DNA of 34,034 nucleotides from Sneathiella sp. (GTDB lineage: Bacteria > Pseudomonadota > Alphaproteobacteria > Sneathiellales > Sneathiellaceae). Positions 17,857 to 25,561 of this stretch are shown piece after piece. The notes under the pieces were generated by a model. That model made no database searches. It worked only from the letters and a program-made list of their open reading frames with translations, and was not told where the DNA came from. A program made the translations under genes and the position numbers. Location of the stretch: assembly GCA_021741195.1 (NCBI GenBank), contig JAIOYL010000014.1, positions 1-34,034 on the forward strand, in the 5' to 3' direction. Within the stretch, counting starts at the first letter, position 1, and each line of letters starts with the position of its first letter.

Positions 17857-18369
17857 CTACAAATCCATCAATCGGAAACGGGCAATCTTGTCTATTTCAG
17901 CAAGCGCCGTCCGAAATTCTTCATCTGCCGAATTTTTCAGGCGCCTCTCAAACCCTGCCAGAATATCATAGCGATTGCTGTTCCTGACTGCTTTGATAAA
18001 AGGAAAGCCGAATTTGTTTTTATAGGCCTTGTTATAGGTTTGGAATGCCGCGAATTCCCCAGGACTGCAATCTCCAAGCCCCGCGCCTGATTGTTCTGAC
18101 GTTGACGCCGTCGTCAGTACGCCTTGCACGGCTGCCTTTCCAGCGAGGTCGGGATGTGCCTTGATCAGTGCACGCTTTTCAGATTCCGCCGCATCGGCGA
18201 CGATGCCGGCCATCAGATCGGCAAGCGCGTCCACCTCATCATGCTTTTCCATGATTCCCGCTGCCCAGGCCCGCTCGGCAACCCAGGGAGAGTGCTCATA
18301 TATTCCGCCAAATCTTTCAATAAATTGAACATAGTTCATTTTACTAGGTAACATGCTAAATTTTGTCAC
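17857..18369 (-). CDS. uraD: 2-oxo-4-hydroxy-4-carboxy-5-ureidoimidazoline (OHCU) decarboxylase
   Basis: UraD decarboxylates OHCU to S-allantoin, the third step after urate oxidation. The protein has 170 residues. Family signatures are [28 protein letters not shown] (containing the catalytic His), and [18 protein letters not shown]. The GTG at 18369 overlaps the puuE stop as GTGA, the same coupling style as the other junctions; ATGs at 18354 and 18339 are alternatives without a better ribosome site. The protein is stand-alone, not fused to an allantoinase or to HiuH. Confidence 0.95.
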   Translation of the reverse strand: MTKFSMLPSKMNYVQFIERFGGIYEHSPWVAERAWAAGIMEKHDEVDALADLMAGIVADAAESEKRALIKAHPDLAGKAAVQGVLTTASTSEQSGAGLGDCSPGEFAAFQTYNKAYKNKFGFPFIKAVRNSNRYDILAGFERRLKNSADEEFRTALAEIDKIARFRLMDL

Positions 18370-19298
18370 TTATCGATTTTCCCCGAGTTTGGCGGATGTT
18401 GTTCATGCCAGTGCCGGGCGATCTCAATACGGCGGCAAAACCAGACCGCGTCATGCCCCTTGGCATATTTGAGGAAGCGCTTGAGCGCGGCGATCCGCCC
18501 CGGTCGCCCGACGAGTCGGCAATGCAGGCCGACCGACATCATTTTAGGCGCCGTCGCTCCCTCCTCATAGAATGTGTCGAAGCTGTCCTTGAGATAAGTG
18601 AAATACTGATCGCCACTATTGAACCCCTGCAGGGATGCGAAGCGCATGTCATTCACATCAAGTGAATAGGGAACAATGAGTTGATGACGGCCCACTTCCG
18701 TGATCCAGTAAGGCAGATCGTCGTCATAGGCGTCAGCATCGTAGAGGAACCCGCCCTCTTCCGCCACCAACCGCCGTGTGTTGGGGCTGGTCCGGCCGGT
18801 ATACCAACCCAATGGCCGCTGGCCCGTCATCCGCTCAATTATCTCGATCGCCTGTCGCATATGGGAGCGCTCGACAGTTTCGGGCACATACTGATAATTG
18901 ATCCAGCGGTAGCCATGGCTGCAAATCTCATGACCAAGATCAACAAAGGCCCGCGTAACCTCCGGATTCCTTTCGAGAGCCATAGCCACGCCGAAAATGG
19001 TGAGCGGGATATCAAATTTCTCGAACAACCGGAGCAGGCGCCAAACACCTGCACGGCTGCCATACTCATAGAGCGATTCCATGCTGATATGGCGAACACC
19101 AACAAGCGGCTGGGCACCGATGATTTCCGACAGAAAGGATTCCGATGCATCATCCCCGTGCAGGATTGAGTTCTCACCGCCCTCCTCATAATTGAGGACA
19201 AATTGCAGCGCAATACGGGCCCCTCCCGGCCATTTTGGATCCGGTGGCGTCGCGCCATAGCCAATCATGTCACGGGGGTATTTTCCCTTCCCGGTCAC
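18366..19298 (-). CDS. puuE: Allantoinase PuuE (polysaccharide-deacetylase family)
   Basis: PuuE hydrolyses allantoin to allantoate. It belongs to the NodB/polysaccharide deacetylase fold and is unrelated to the amidohydrolase allantoinases (AllB). The 310 residues begin YPRDMIGYGATPPDPKWPGGARIALQFVLNYEEGGEN, the characteristic PuuE N-terminus. Further on are YGSRAGVWRLLRLFEKF, HEICSHGYRWINYQ and GWYTGRTSPNTRRLVAEEGGF. The start overlaps the gntR stop by four bases (ATGA), and the end overlaps uraD. Confidence 0.95.
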   Translation of the reverse strand: MTGKGKYPRDMIGYGATPPDPKWPGGARIALQFVLNYEEGGENSILHGDDASESFLSEIIGAQPLVGVRHISMESLYEYGSRAGVWRLLRLFEKFDIPLTIFGVAMALERNPEVTRAFVDLGHEICSHGYRWINYQYVPETVERSHMRQAIEIIERMTGQRPLGWYTGRTSPNTRRLVAEEGGFLYDADAYDDDLPYWITEVGRHQLIVPYSLDVNDMRFASLQGFNSGDQYFTYLKDSFDTFYEEGATAPKMMSVGLHCRLVGRPGRIAALKRFLKYAKGHDAVWFCRRIEIARHWHEQHPPNSGKIDK

Positions 19299-20041
19299 GC
19301 AACTTCCCCCGATTTGACTGATGGTTTAGAAAAAATCGAATACAGATCGGCTTTAGGCTCAGTATCGCTTAAATTGAGTTGGTCTTCACAGGCTTGCAAA
19401 TGAGCCTGCATCAGGGCAACCGCCTGTTCCTCATTCCCGCCTTCAATCGCCTCAATAATGTCCGTATGTTCAGCACAGCTGCAAGGTGAAAGATTTCCCT
19501 TCTGATATTGTACAATGATCAGCGATGTGCGGGAAACCAGTTCCTTGACATAGGCTGCCAACGTCTCATTTCCGGCGATTACCGCCAGTTTCAGATGAAA
19601 ATCCCCAGAGAGGCGAACCCAAGCCTCATGATTCCCCTTGTCCAGGCTCTGCCGTTCCGCCGATACAGATCTCCGGAGATCCCTTATACCTGTCGGTGTC
19701 TGGTTCCGGACGGCCATTCGCACAATCCCTTCCTCGATCAGGCGTCGCGCCTGCAGGACTTCATGCGCCTCGTCAGGTGTCGGTTCCGAGACGAAGGCAC
19801 CCCGGTTCGGATGAATTTGCACAATCCGCTCATGAGCCAGCCGTTGCAAAACAGTCCTGATTACCGTGCGGCTAACGCCAAATATTTCGCCGAGAGTGTC
19901 CTCGGATAACTTGGTGCCAGGGGCTAATCGTTGCTCTAGAATGGCGGCAAACATGTCTTCATATATGCGCTCGTTCTGGGCGGCCTTGCGCGGTGGCTTA
20001 TCGGTCCGGTTCAAAGCGACTGTTGGGGCAGTCCTGCTCAT
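19295..20041 (-). CDS. GntR-family (FadR/FCD subfamily) transcriptional regulator of purine catabolism
   Basis: A 248-residue regulator. Residues about 20-90 are a winged helix-turn-helix: ERIYEDMFAAILEQRLAPGTKLSEDTLGEIFGVSRTVIRTVLQRLAHERIV. The rest is an all-helical FCD ligand-binding domain (RRLIEEGIVRMAVR, DFHLKLAVIAGNETLAAYV, HTDIIEAIEGGNEEQAVALMQAHL) with the histidine and acidic residues that bind metal or ligand in this group. GAGGA lies about six bases before the ATG. It is first in the minus-strand operon and faces hiuH across 157 bases. It probably represses both directions from the palindromes there. The ligand is unknown; urate, allantoin or another intermediate is plausible. Confidence 0.9.
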   Translation of the reverse strand: MSRTAPTVALNRTDKPPRKAAQNERIYEDMFAAILEQRLAPGTKLSEDTLGEIFGVSRTVIRTVLQRLAHERIVQIHPNRGAFVSEPTPDEAHEVLQARRLIEEGIVRMAVRNQTPTGIRDLRRSVSAERQSLDKGNHEAWVRLSGDFHLKLAVIAGNETLAAYVKELVSRTSLIIVQYQKGNLSPCSCAEHTDIIEAIEGGNEEQAVALMQAHLQACEDQLNLSDTEPKADLYSIFSKPSVKSGEVA

Positions 20042-20079
20042 GAAAAATCCTCAAATTTATGCGATTCCCTCACTCCATT

Positions 20080-20105
20080 TATACAATATAAAAAATTATT
20101 GTATA
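20080..20105. promoter_or_regulatory. Candidate operator: 9-bp inverted repeat, probably paired GntR sites
   Basis: TATACAATA at 20080-20088 and TATTGTATA at 20097-20105 are exact reverse complements separated by 8 bases. The right arm sits within a perfect 10-bp palindrome TTGTATACAA (20099-20108). The left arm is part of ATTTATACAA (20077-20086), which matches that decamer at 8 of 10 positions. The two centres are 22 bp apart, about two helical turns. FadR-subfamily GntR proteins commonly bind short palindromes with GT..AC cores, so this is the expected operator for the adjacent regulator. It lies 40-65 bases upstream of gntR and about 100 upstream of hiuH. Confidence 0.65.
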
Positions 20106-20133
20106 CAAAATAAATAAATTATGTGGACAATCT

Positions 20134-20158
20134 GTTTTGTGTCATGCAAAGTTTTGTG
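20134..20158 (+). repeat. Short direct repeat GTTTTGTG upstream of hiuH
   Basis: GTTTTGTG occurs at 20134-20141 and again at 20151-20158, 17 bases apart start to start. The flanks are also alike (GTC versus GAC after the repeat). It lies between the palindromes and the hiuH start, where promoter or activator elements would be. No function is assigned. Confidence 0.4.
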
Positions 20159-20198
20159 ACGGCTTCGGACGACGCCAACAAAGGCCTGAAGGATTGAG

Positions 20199-20552
20199 AT
20201 GGGGAAACTGACAACGCATGTTCTGGATACCGCCGCAGGGATACCCGGAAAGGGAATCCGGATAGATCTGTACCAGCTGTCAGACGGCAGACGGGCGTTG
20301 ATTGATACGCGCGTTACAAACGCGGACGGGCGTTGCGACGCGCCAATTCTGGAGGGTCAGAATTTCAAGCGCGGCAAGTATGAGCTGGTTTTCCATATGG
20401 GGAGCTATTTTGACACGACAGGCATTGAGTTGCAGGAACCCAAGTTTCTCGACGACATTGTTTTGAGATTTGGGATTAGCGATGCGGACGAGCATTACCA
20501 TGTCCCCCTCCTCGTCTCGCCGTACAGCTATTCTACCTATCGCGGCAGTTAG
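20199..20552 (+). CDS. hiuH: 5-hydroxyisourate hydrolase (transthyretin-like)
   Basis: HiuH hydrolyses 5-hydroxyisourate, the product of urate oxidation, to OHCU. The protein has 117 residues with the family N-terminus LTTHVLDTAAGIPGKGIRIDLYQL and the diagnostic C-terminal tetrapeptide YRGS; RVTNADGRCDAPIL and HYHVPLLVSPYSYSTYRGS are also typical. No signal peptide is seen, so it is cytoplasmic. AAGGA is about six bases upstream of the ATG. It is the first gene of the plus-strand purine run, divergent from gntR. Confidence 0.96.
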   Translation: MGKLTTHVLDTAAGIPGKGIRIDLYQLSDGRRALIDTRVTNADGRCDAPILEGQNFKRGKYELVFHMGSYFDTTGIELQEPKFLDDIVLRFGISDADEHYHVPLLVSPYSYSTYRGS

Positions 20553-20569
20553 AATGAGGCCGCCCGATA

Positions 20570-20578
20570 TGCTATAAT
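20570..20578 (+). promoter_or_regulatory. Candidate extended -10 promoter upstream of xdhA
   Basis: TGCTATAAT is an exact extended -10 element (TGnTATAAT) in the 52-base gap between hiuH and xdhA. The corresponding -35 region at 17-18 bp spacing (around TTAGAAT) is poor, as is usual for extended -10 promoters. Transcription would begin near 20585 and leave a leader of about 20 nucleotides before the xdhA ATG at 20605. This would let xdhABC be expressed apart from hiuH. Confidence 0.45.
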
Positions 20579-20604
20579 GTAAAAATTCGATTTTGGAAGA
20601 TGTC

Positions 20605-22071
20605 ATGCGCCAGAAACTGAAATATGTGCATCGGGGGGAAATTGTCGAGTTGGCGGATTTTGATCCGACGACGACAGTTCTCAATTATCTCCGGTATGAA
20701 CGGGCGCTGACCGGCACCAAGGAAGGCTGCGCGGAAGGCGACTGCGGCGCCTGTACTGTAGTCCTCGGAGATCTGGTTGAGGGAAAGCTTCGCTATCAGG
20801 CCGTTAATGCCTGCATTCAGTTTCTCCCCACTCTCGATGGCAAGGAGTTGATCACCGTCGAGGATTTGAAGTCAGAGGACGGCACCCTGCATCCGGTGCA
20901 GACGGCGATGGTCGAAGCAAATGGCACTCAGTGTGGATTTTGCACACCGGGGTTCGTGATGTCGATGTTCGCCGAGATGCATACAAATGAAAATACGGAT
21001 CGTCGACACCTCAACAATGTCCTGGCGGGGAATCTCTGCCGCTGCACCGGTTATGGCCCCATCGTTGAGGCGGCGGCGAAAATCGCGACATTGGGAGCCA
21101 AGGATCAGTTCCATGACCGTGAAATTGTGACGACCGCTCTTCTTGAAAGCCTTGATAATGAGCCTGCACTTCATCTCAATTGGCAAGACCGCCAATATTT
21201 TGCCCCGAAAACCGTCGACGAACTGGCGCGCTTTCTGGGCGAGCATCCCGATGCGACAATTCTTGCCGGGGCGACGGACGTCGGGCTTTGGGTAACGAAG
21301 CAACATCGCGAATTAAAGTCGGTCGTCTATATTGGCCAGATCGACGCGCTAAAAACTATCGAGGAAGAAGACGGACAGCTCATCATTGGCGCTGGCGTCA
21401 CCTATAGCGACGTCTGGGATACTCTCACCCGCCACTATCCGGACTTTGGTGAGTTGATCCGGCGCATTGCCTCAACCCAGATCCGCAATAGCGGAACCAT
21501 TGGAGGCAATATTGCCAACGGCTCCCCGATTGGCGATACACCGCCCGCGTTGATCGTGCTTGAAGCCACGCTTCGGCTGCGTTCCAAAAGCGGGCATCGC
21601 GATGCCCCGCTTGAAGATTTCTTTATCGGCTATGGAAAACAGGATTTACGCTCCGGTGAATTCGTCGAGGCCGTTCTGCTGCCGCTTCCACGAAAGGACA
21701 GCCGCTTTGCAACCTATAAAATCTCCAAACGTTTCGATCAGGATATCTCTGCTGTCTGCGCTGCATTCCACCTGACCCTCGATAGCGGAAAAGTTGACAC
21801 TATCCGGATATGTTATGGCGGCATGGCGGGAACGCCAAAGCGCGCGATTGCAGCCGAGCAGGCCATCATCGGCAGGAAATGGTCGGAAGAGACCATTGAG
21901 GCTGCATTGACAGTGATAACCGAAGATTATCAACCGATGACGGATATGCGCGCAAGCAAGCAATACAGAATGTTGGCGGCGCAGAACTTGCTGAAAAAAT
22001 TCTATATCGAAACATCTGCACCCGGCATTGCGACGCGGATTGTCGGCGAAGGAGGACTTGCCTATGCGTAG
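20605..22071 (+). CDS. xdhA: Xanthine dehydrogenase small subunit (2Fe-2S and FAD)
   Basis: XdhA carries electrons from the molybdenum site to FAD and NAD+. The ORF track starts at a TTG (20593); I prefer the ATG at 20605, with GGAAGA upstream, giving 488 residues. The first 2Fe-2S domain is GTKEGCAEGDCGACTVVL; the second is TQCGFCTPGFVMSM with NLCRCTGYGPI. From about residue 190 is the FAD-binding domain, with ILAGATDVGLWVTKQHRE and STQIRNSGTIGGNIANGSPIGDTPPALI. This is the bacterial two-subunit form. It overlaps xdhB by eight bases. Confidence 0.96.
   Translation: MRQKLKYVHRGEIVELADFDPTTTVLNYLRYERALTGTKEGCAEGDCGACTVVLGDLVEGKLRYQAVNACIQFLPTLDGKELITVEDLKSEDGTLHPVQTAMVEANGTQCGFCTPGFVMSMFAEMHTNENTDRRHLNNVLAGNLCRCTGYGPIVEAAAKIATLGAKDQFHDREIVTTALLESLDNEPALHLNWQDRQYFAPKTVDELARFLGEHPDATILAGATDVGLWVTKQHRELKSVVYIGQIDALKTIEEEDGQLIIGAGVTYSDVWDTLTRHYPDFGELIRRIASTQIRNSGTIGGNIANGSPIGDTPPALIVLEATLRLRSKSGHRDAPLEDFFIGYGKQDLRSGEFVEAVLLPLPRKDSRFATYKISKRFDQDISAVCAAFHLTLDSGKVDTIRICYGGMAGTPKRAIAAEQAIIGRKWSEETIEAALTVITEDYQPMTDMRASKQYRMLAAQNLLKKFYIETSAPGIATRIVGEGGLAYA
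22049..22056 (+). promoter_or_regulatory. Ribosome binding site that fixes the xdhB start
   Basis: AAGGAGGA, a near-perfect Shine-Dalgarno sequence, ends seven bases before the ATG at 22064. It lies inside the end of xdhA and rules against the upstream ORF start at 22028. Confidence 0.8.
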
Positions 22072-24418
22072 CCCTCCCGCCAACACAAGGGAAATTCAGG
22101 GTCAGGTTCATAGCGCCCATCCCCATGACAGCGCCGCGAAGCAGGTTGCTGGGGACGCCCTTTATATTGATGATATCGCGGAGCCTAAGGATCTCCTTCA
22201 TCTTTATATCGCGCAAAGTGAAAAGGCCCATGCAAAGCTTCTGAAGATGGATGTTTCAGCGGTCAGGACCGCGCCCGGCGTTGTTGCCGTACTGACGGCT
22301 GAAGATGTGCCGGGAGTAAATGACGCTGCCCCACTTGCCGGTGATGATCCGGTGTTCGCAGAAGGGATTGTCGAATATGCGGGCCAGTCTTTATTTGCTG
22401 TCGCGGCTGAAACAATGGACCAGGCACGCGCTGCAGCGAAGCTTGCAATAATTGAATATGAAGAACTCCCGGCGATTGTCACCGTTGAGCAGGCGATGGA
22501 AGCAAGCTCCTTTGTCCTGCCCCCCCGGGAGATCCGGCGCGGCGACGCCACCAAAGCGATAACAACGGCAAAGCACCGGTTGCGCCAGCGCTTAGAAATC
22601 GGCGGACAGGATCATTTCTATCTCGAAGGCCATGTCGCCCTCGCACTTCCCGGTGAGGACGGCGATATCTTCGTTCATTCCTCGACCCAACATCCGACGG
22701 AGATTCAGCATAACGTCGCCAAATTCCTTGATCTGCCGGATCATTCGGTCACCGTCGAGATACGGCGGATGGGCGGCGGCTTTGGCGGCAAGGAAACGCA
22801 AGGCGCCTGGTTCGCGGCGATTGCGGCGCTCGCGGTGAAGATGACCGGTCGGCCAGCGAAAATTCGCCTCGATCGGGACGACGATATGATTATGACCGGC
22901 AAACGCCATGACTTTGTTGCCACCGTCGAGATGGGTTTCGATGATGAAGGGCGCGTGAGCGGAGCTGAATTCATTTTCGCATCGCGCTGCGGCCGATCTG
23001 TGGATTTATCTGCCTCCATTAACGACCGGGCGATGTTCCATGCTGATAATTGCTATTACTTTGAGAATGTCACGATCATCTCCCATCGCTGCAAGACGCA
23101 CACGGTTTCAAACACGGCATTCCGCGGCTTCGGCGGTCCGCAAGGTATGCTCGCGCCGGAACGGATGATGGACGCCATCGCCTGCTACCTCGGCAAGGAT
23201 CCGCTTGAGGTGCGCAAAAGCAATCTCTATGGCAAGGAAACACGCAACGTCACCCCTTACCAAATGACGGTCGAGGACAATATTGCGCCAGAGATTATTA
23301 CCGAGCTTGAAAAGAGCGCCGACTATGCCGCGCGCCGGAACGCTATCCGCGCTTTCAACAGGATGAGCCCCTATCTCAAGAAAGGCATCGCGCTGACGCC
23401 TGTGAAATTCGGTATCTCCTTCACTGCATCCCATCTTAATCAGGCTGGCGCCCTTTTGCATGTCTATACGGATGGCAGTGCCATGATCAACCATGGTGGC
23501 ACCGAGATGGGCCAAGGGCTTTATATCAAGGTCGCGCAGGTCGTCGCTGAGGTTCTCCAAATCGATATCGAGCGGGTTAAAATCACGGCGACCAGGACCG
23601 ACAAGGTGCCAAACACCTCACCGACTGCCGCATCTTCCGGCGCGGATCTGAACGGCAAGGCGGCCGAGGCCGCGGCGCTGTCTATTAAGGAGCGGCTCAT
23701 CACTTTCGCTGCCGCCCATTATGATATTGCTGCGGACGAAATTAAATTCCTGCCGAACAGAGTGCGCATCGGAAAAGACGAGATTTCGTTCAAGGATCTG
23801 GTGCAGCTTGCTTATATGAACCGGATTTCGCTTTCCGCAACAGGATATTACCGCACACCGAAAATTCACTATGATGCCACGACCCTCTCCGGCCGGCCGT
23901 TTTATTATTTCGCCTATGGCGCGGCCGTCTCAGAGGTGATCATCGATACCTTAACCGGCGAGAACAAGGTTGTTGCGGTGGATATTCTCCATGATACCGG
24001 CAAGAGCCTCAATCCCGCGATCGACCTTGGCCAGATCGAAGGAGGTTATATTCAGGGCATGGGGTGGCTGACAACGGAAGAGCTTTACTTCGATGCCAAG
24101 GGTATTCTGAAAACGCACGCCCCCTCCACATATAAGATTCCAGCCTGTAGCGATCGCCCGGCGATTTTCAATATGAAGATCTTTGAGCGCGGCGAGAATA
24201 TCGAAGAAACGATCTTCCGATCGAAAGCTGTCGGCGAACCCCCTTTCATGCTCGCCATCTCTGCCTTCAACGCCATTGCAGATGCCATTTCCAGTGTCGC
24301 CGATTACCACCTCTATCCCGACCTCGACGCACCCGCGACACCGGAGCGAGTGCTGATGGCCGTGCAGAAAATAACCGAAACCGTCCACGAGAGCGAACTG
24401 ACGGAAGCCGCACAATGA
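22064..24418 (+). CDS. xdhB: Xanthine dehydrogenase molybdenum-binding subunit
   Basis: XdhB oxidises hypoxanthine to xanthine and xanthine to urate at a molybdenum cofactor. The chosen start gives 784 residues, close to the known Rhodobacter capsulatus subunit. N-terminal domain motifs are AKQVAGDALYIDDI and AGQSLFAVAAE. Cofactor-domain motifs are GGQDHFYLEGHVAL, RRMGGGFGGKE, AFRGFGGPQGM and GTEMGQGL. The catalytic glutamate is in VGEPPFML (Glu725). The enzyme needs a terminal Mo=S ligand, supplied through XdhC and a cysteine desulfurase; both genes lie downstream. It overlaps xdhC by four bases. Confidence 0.96.
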   Translation: MRSPPANTREIQGQVHSAHPHDSAAKQVAGDALYIDDIAEPKDLLHLYIAQSEKAHAKLLKMDVSAVRTAPGVVAVLTAEDVPGVNDAAPLAGDDPVFAEGIVEYAGQSLFAVAAETMDQARAAAKLAIIEYEELPAIVTVEQAMEASSFVLPPREIRRGDATKAITTAKHRLRQRLEIGGQDHFYLEGHVALALPGEDGDIFVHSSTQHPTEIQHNVAKFLDLPDHSVTVEIRRMGGGFGGKETQGAWFAAIAALAVKMTGRPAKIRLDRDDDMIMTGKRHDFVATVEMGFDDEGRVSGAEFIFASRCGRSVDLSASINDRAMFHADNCYYFENVTIISHRCKTHTVSNTAFRGFGGPQGMLAPERMMDAIACYLGKDPLEVRKSNLYGKETRNVTPYQMTVEDNIAPEIITELEKSADYAARRNAIRAFNRMSPYLKKGIALTPVKFGISFTASHLNQAGALLHVYTDGSAMINHGGTEMGQGLYIKVAQVVAEVLQIDIERVKITATRTDKVPNTSPTAASSGADLNGKAAEAAALSIKERLITFAAAHYDIAADEIKFLPNRVRIGKDEISFKDLVQLAYMNRISLSATGYYRTPKIHYDATTLSGRPFYYFAYGAAVSEVIIDTLTGENKVVAVDILHDTGKSLNPAIDLGQIEGGYIQGMGWLTTEELYFDAKGILKTHAPSTYKIPACSDRPAIFNMKIFERGENIEETIFRSKAVGEPPFMLAISAFNAIADAISSVADYHLYPDLDAPATPERVLMAVQKITETVHESELTEAAQ

Positions 24419-25467
24419 GCAACTGGGCGGACATATTAACGGTATTCACGCCGGAGGAGGGGCCCGCCGTTCTTGTCACCGTCGGGGCGATCAAGGGTTC
24501 AACGCCGCGCGATACCGGCGCTAACATGCTGGTAACGACGAAGAGGACTGCCGGAACCATCGGCGGCGGACGGCTGGAATATCTGGCGATTGAGAAAGCG
24601 CGCGCCATGTTGAGCGACTATAGCGCAGATGCGCAAATCCTGAAGCTACCGCTTGGACCGGATCTCGCGCAGTGCTGCGGGGGCCATGTTGATATCCTTA
24701 TGGATAAGCTGGAAGCCGATGAGGTGTTAAATTTATTTAACCGGTTAAATATACTTAATGACTTTGGCGTTCTGCTGTCCCACTGGTCGAAAAAGGGATC
24801 CCGCCGACAGCTCGCCGGGATAAGCGACTGCCCCATCTATATCGACAAACCGCTGCAATCCGCAATCGAACGGAGAATTGTTGCTCCGGGCGCGGAGATT
24901 GTTTTCTCTCCCACAGATAAAGCGAGTTTTACGCTTGTGCAGTCCCTAAACAATGCAGAATTTCATATAACCCTTTTCGGCGCGGGACATGTTGGAAAAG
25001 CCCTTGTCCATGTGTTATCGCCGCTCCCCTGCTCGATTATCTGGGTCGATCAGCGCGAGGATACGTTTCCCGATCACATCCCCTCCAACGTCCGAAAAAT
25101 TGTGACCGACAGCCCGGCGGACCAGGTTGCGGGCAGCCTGGCAAACAGTTTCTTTCTGGTCATGACCCATAGCCACCAACTGGACTTGGAGATTTGCGAA
25201 ACACTGCTCAACCAAAGATCGGATGAAGCCTATATCGGCGTGATTGGCTCAAAGACAAAAAAGGCGAAGTTTGAAAAGCGTCTTGCGCTCCGCGGCTTCG
25301 ATGCCGGAACGATCGCGCGGATAACCTGTCCGATCGGGCTCGACCATTTGAACGGAAAGCGCCCGGCGGAAATTGCCTTAAGCGTCGCAACAGATATTCT
25401 TCTTCGGCATCGGCGCGCGGTTGAAAGAAAGGCTTCGACAAAGGTGGAAGGTGCAAATGGAATATAA
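24415..25467 (+). CDS. xdhC: Xanthine dehydrogenase accessory protein XdhC
   Basis: XdhC binds molybdenum cofactor, protects it during sulfuration and inserts it into XdhB; it is not part of the final enzyme. The 350-residue protein has an N-terminal XdhC domain with VTVGAIKGSTPRDTGANMLV, GTIGGGRLEYLAI and GPDLAQCCGGHVDIL. The C-terminal domain is Rossmann-like with ITLFGAGHVGKALVHVL, VMTHSHQLDLEIC and YIGVIGSKTKKAKF. The linker near residues 105-120 is encoded by unusually AT-rich DNA containing an 18-bp palindrome. The start forms an ATGA overlap with xdhB. Confidence 0.95.
   Translation: MSNWADILTVFTPEEGPAVLVTVGAIKGSTPRDTGANMLVTTKRTAGTIGGGRLEYLAIEKARAMLSDYSADAQILKLPLGPDLAQCCGGHVDILMDKLEADEVLNLFNRLNILNDFGVLLSHWSKKGSRRQLAGISDCPIYIDKPLQSAIERRIVAPGAEIVFSPTDKASFTLVQSLNNAEFHITLFGAGHVGKALVHVLSPLPCSIIWVDQREDTFPDHIPSNVRKIVTDSPADQVAGSLANSFFLVMTHSHQLDLEICETLLNQRSDEAYIGVIGSKTKKAKFEKRLALRGFDAGTIARITCPIGLDHLNGKRPAEIALSVATDILLRHRRAVERKASTKVEGANGI
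24734..24751. repeat. Perfect 18-bp palindrome inside xdhC
   Basis: TATTTAACCGGTTAAATA is an exact inverted repeat without a spacer. It lies within an AT-rich patch in otherwise GC-rich coding DNA and encodes part of the XdhC interdomain segment (LFNRLNI). It may be chance or a protein-binding site; nothing around it indicates a promoter. Confidence 0.55.
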
Positions 25468-25481
25468 TTGCGCTTTGCTGA

Positions 25482-25502
25482 CAGACAGCGGAACGCTATC
25501 TG
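25482..25502 (+). other. Candidate hairpin in the xdhC-transporter gap
   Basis: CAGACAGCG and CGCTATCTG pair over nine positions with one mismatch around a GAA loop. A second small stem (GCGG/CCGC) follows at about 25518-25531. No U-run follows, so it does not look like an intrinsic terminator. The 94-base gap is one of the larger ones in the operon, and the hairpin could be an mRNA processing or stability element. I could not match it to the core of the guanine-type purine riboswitch. Confidence 0.35.
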
Positions 25503-25561
25503 CGAGAATAAAATAACGCGGATTGGGCCGCAACAGTTTGAGAACGAGGGGGATGTGTTGA

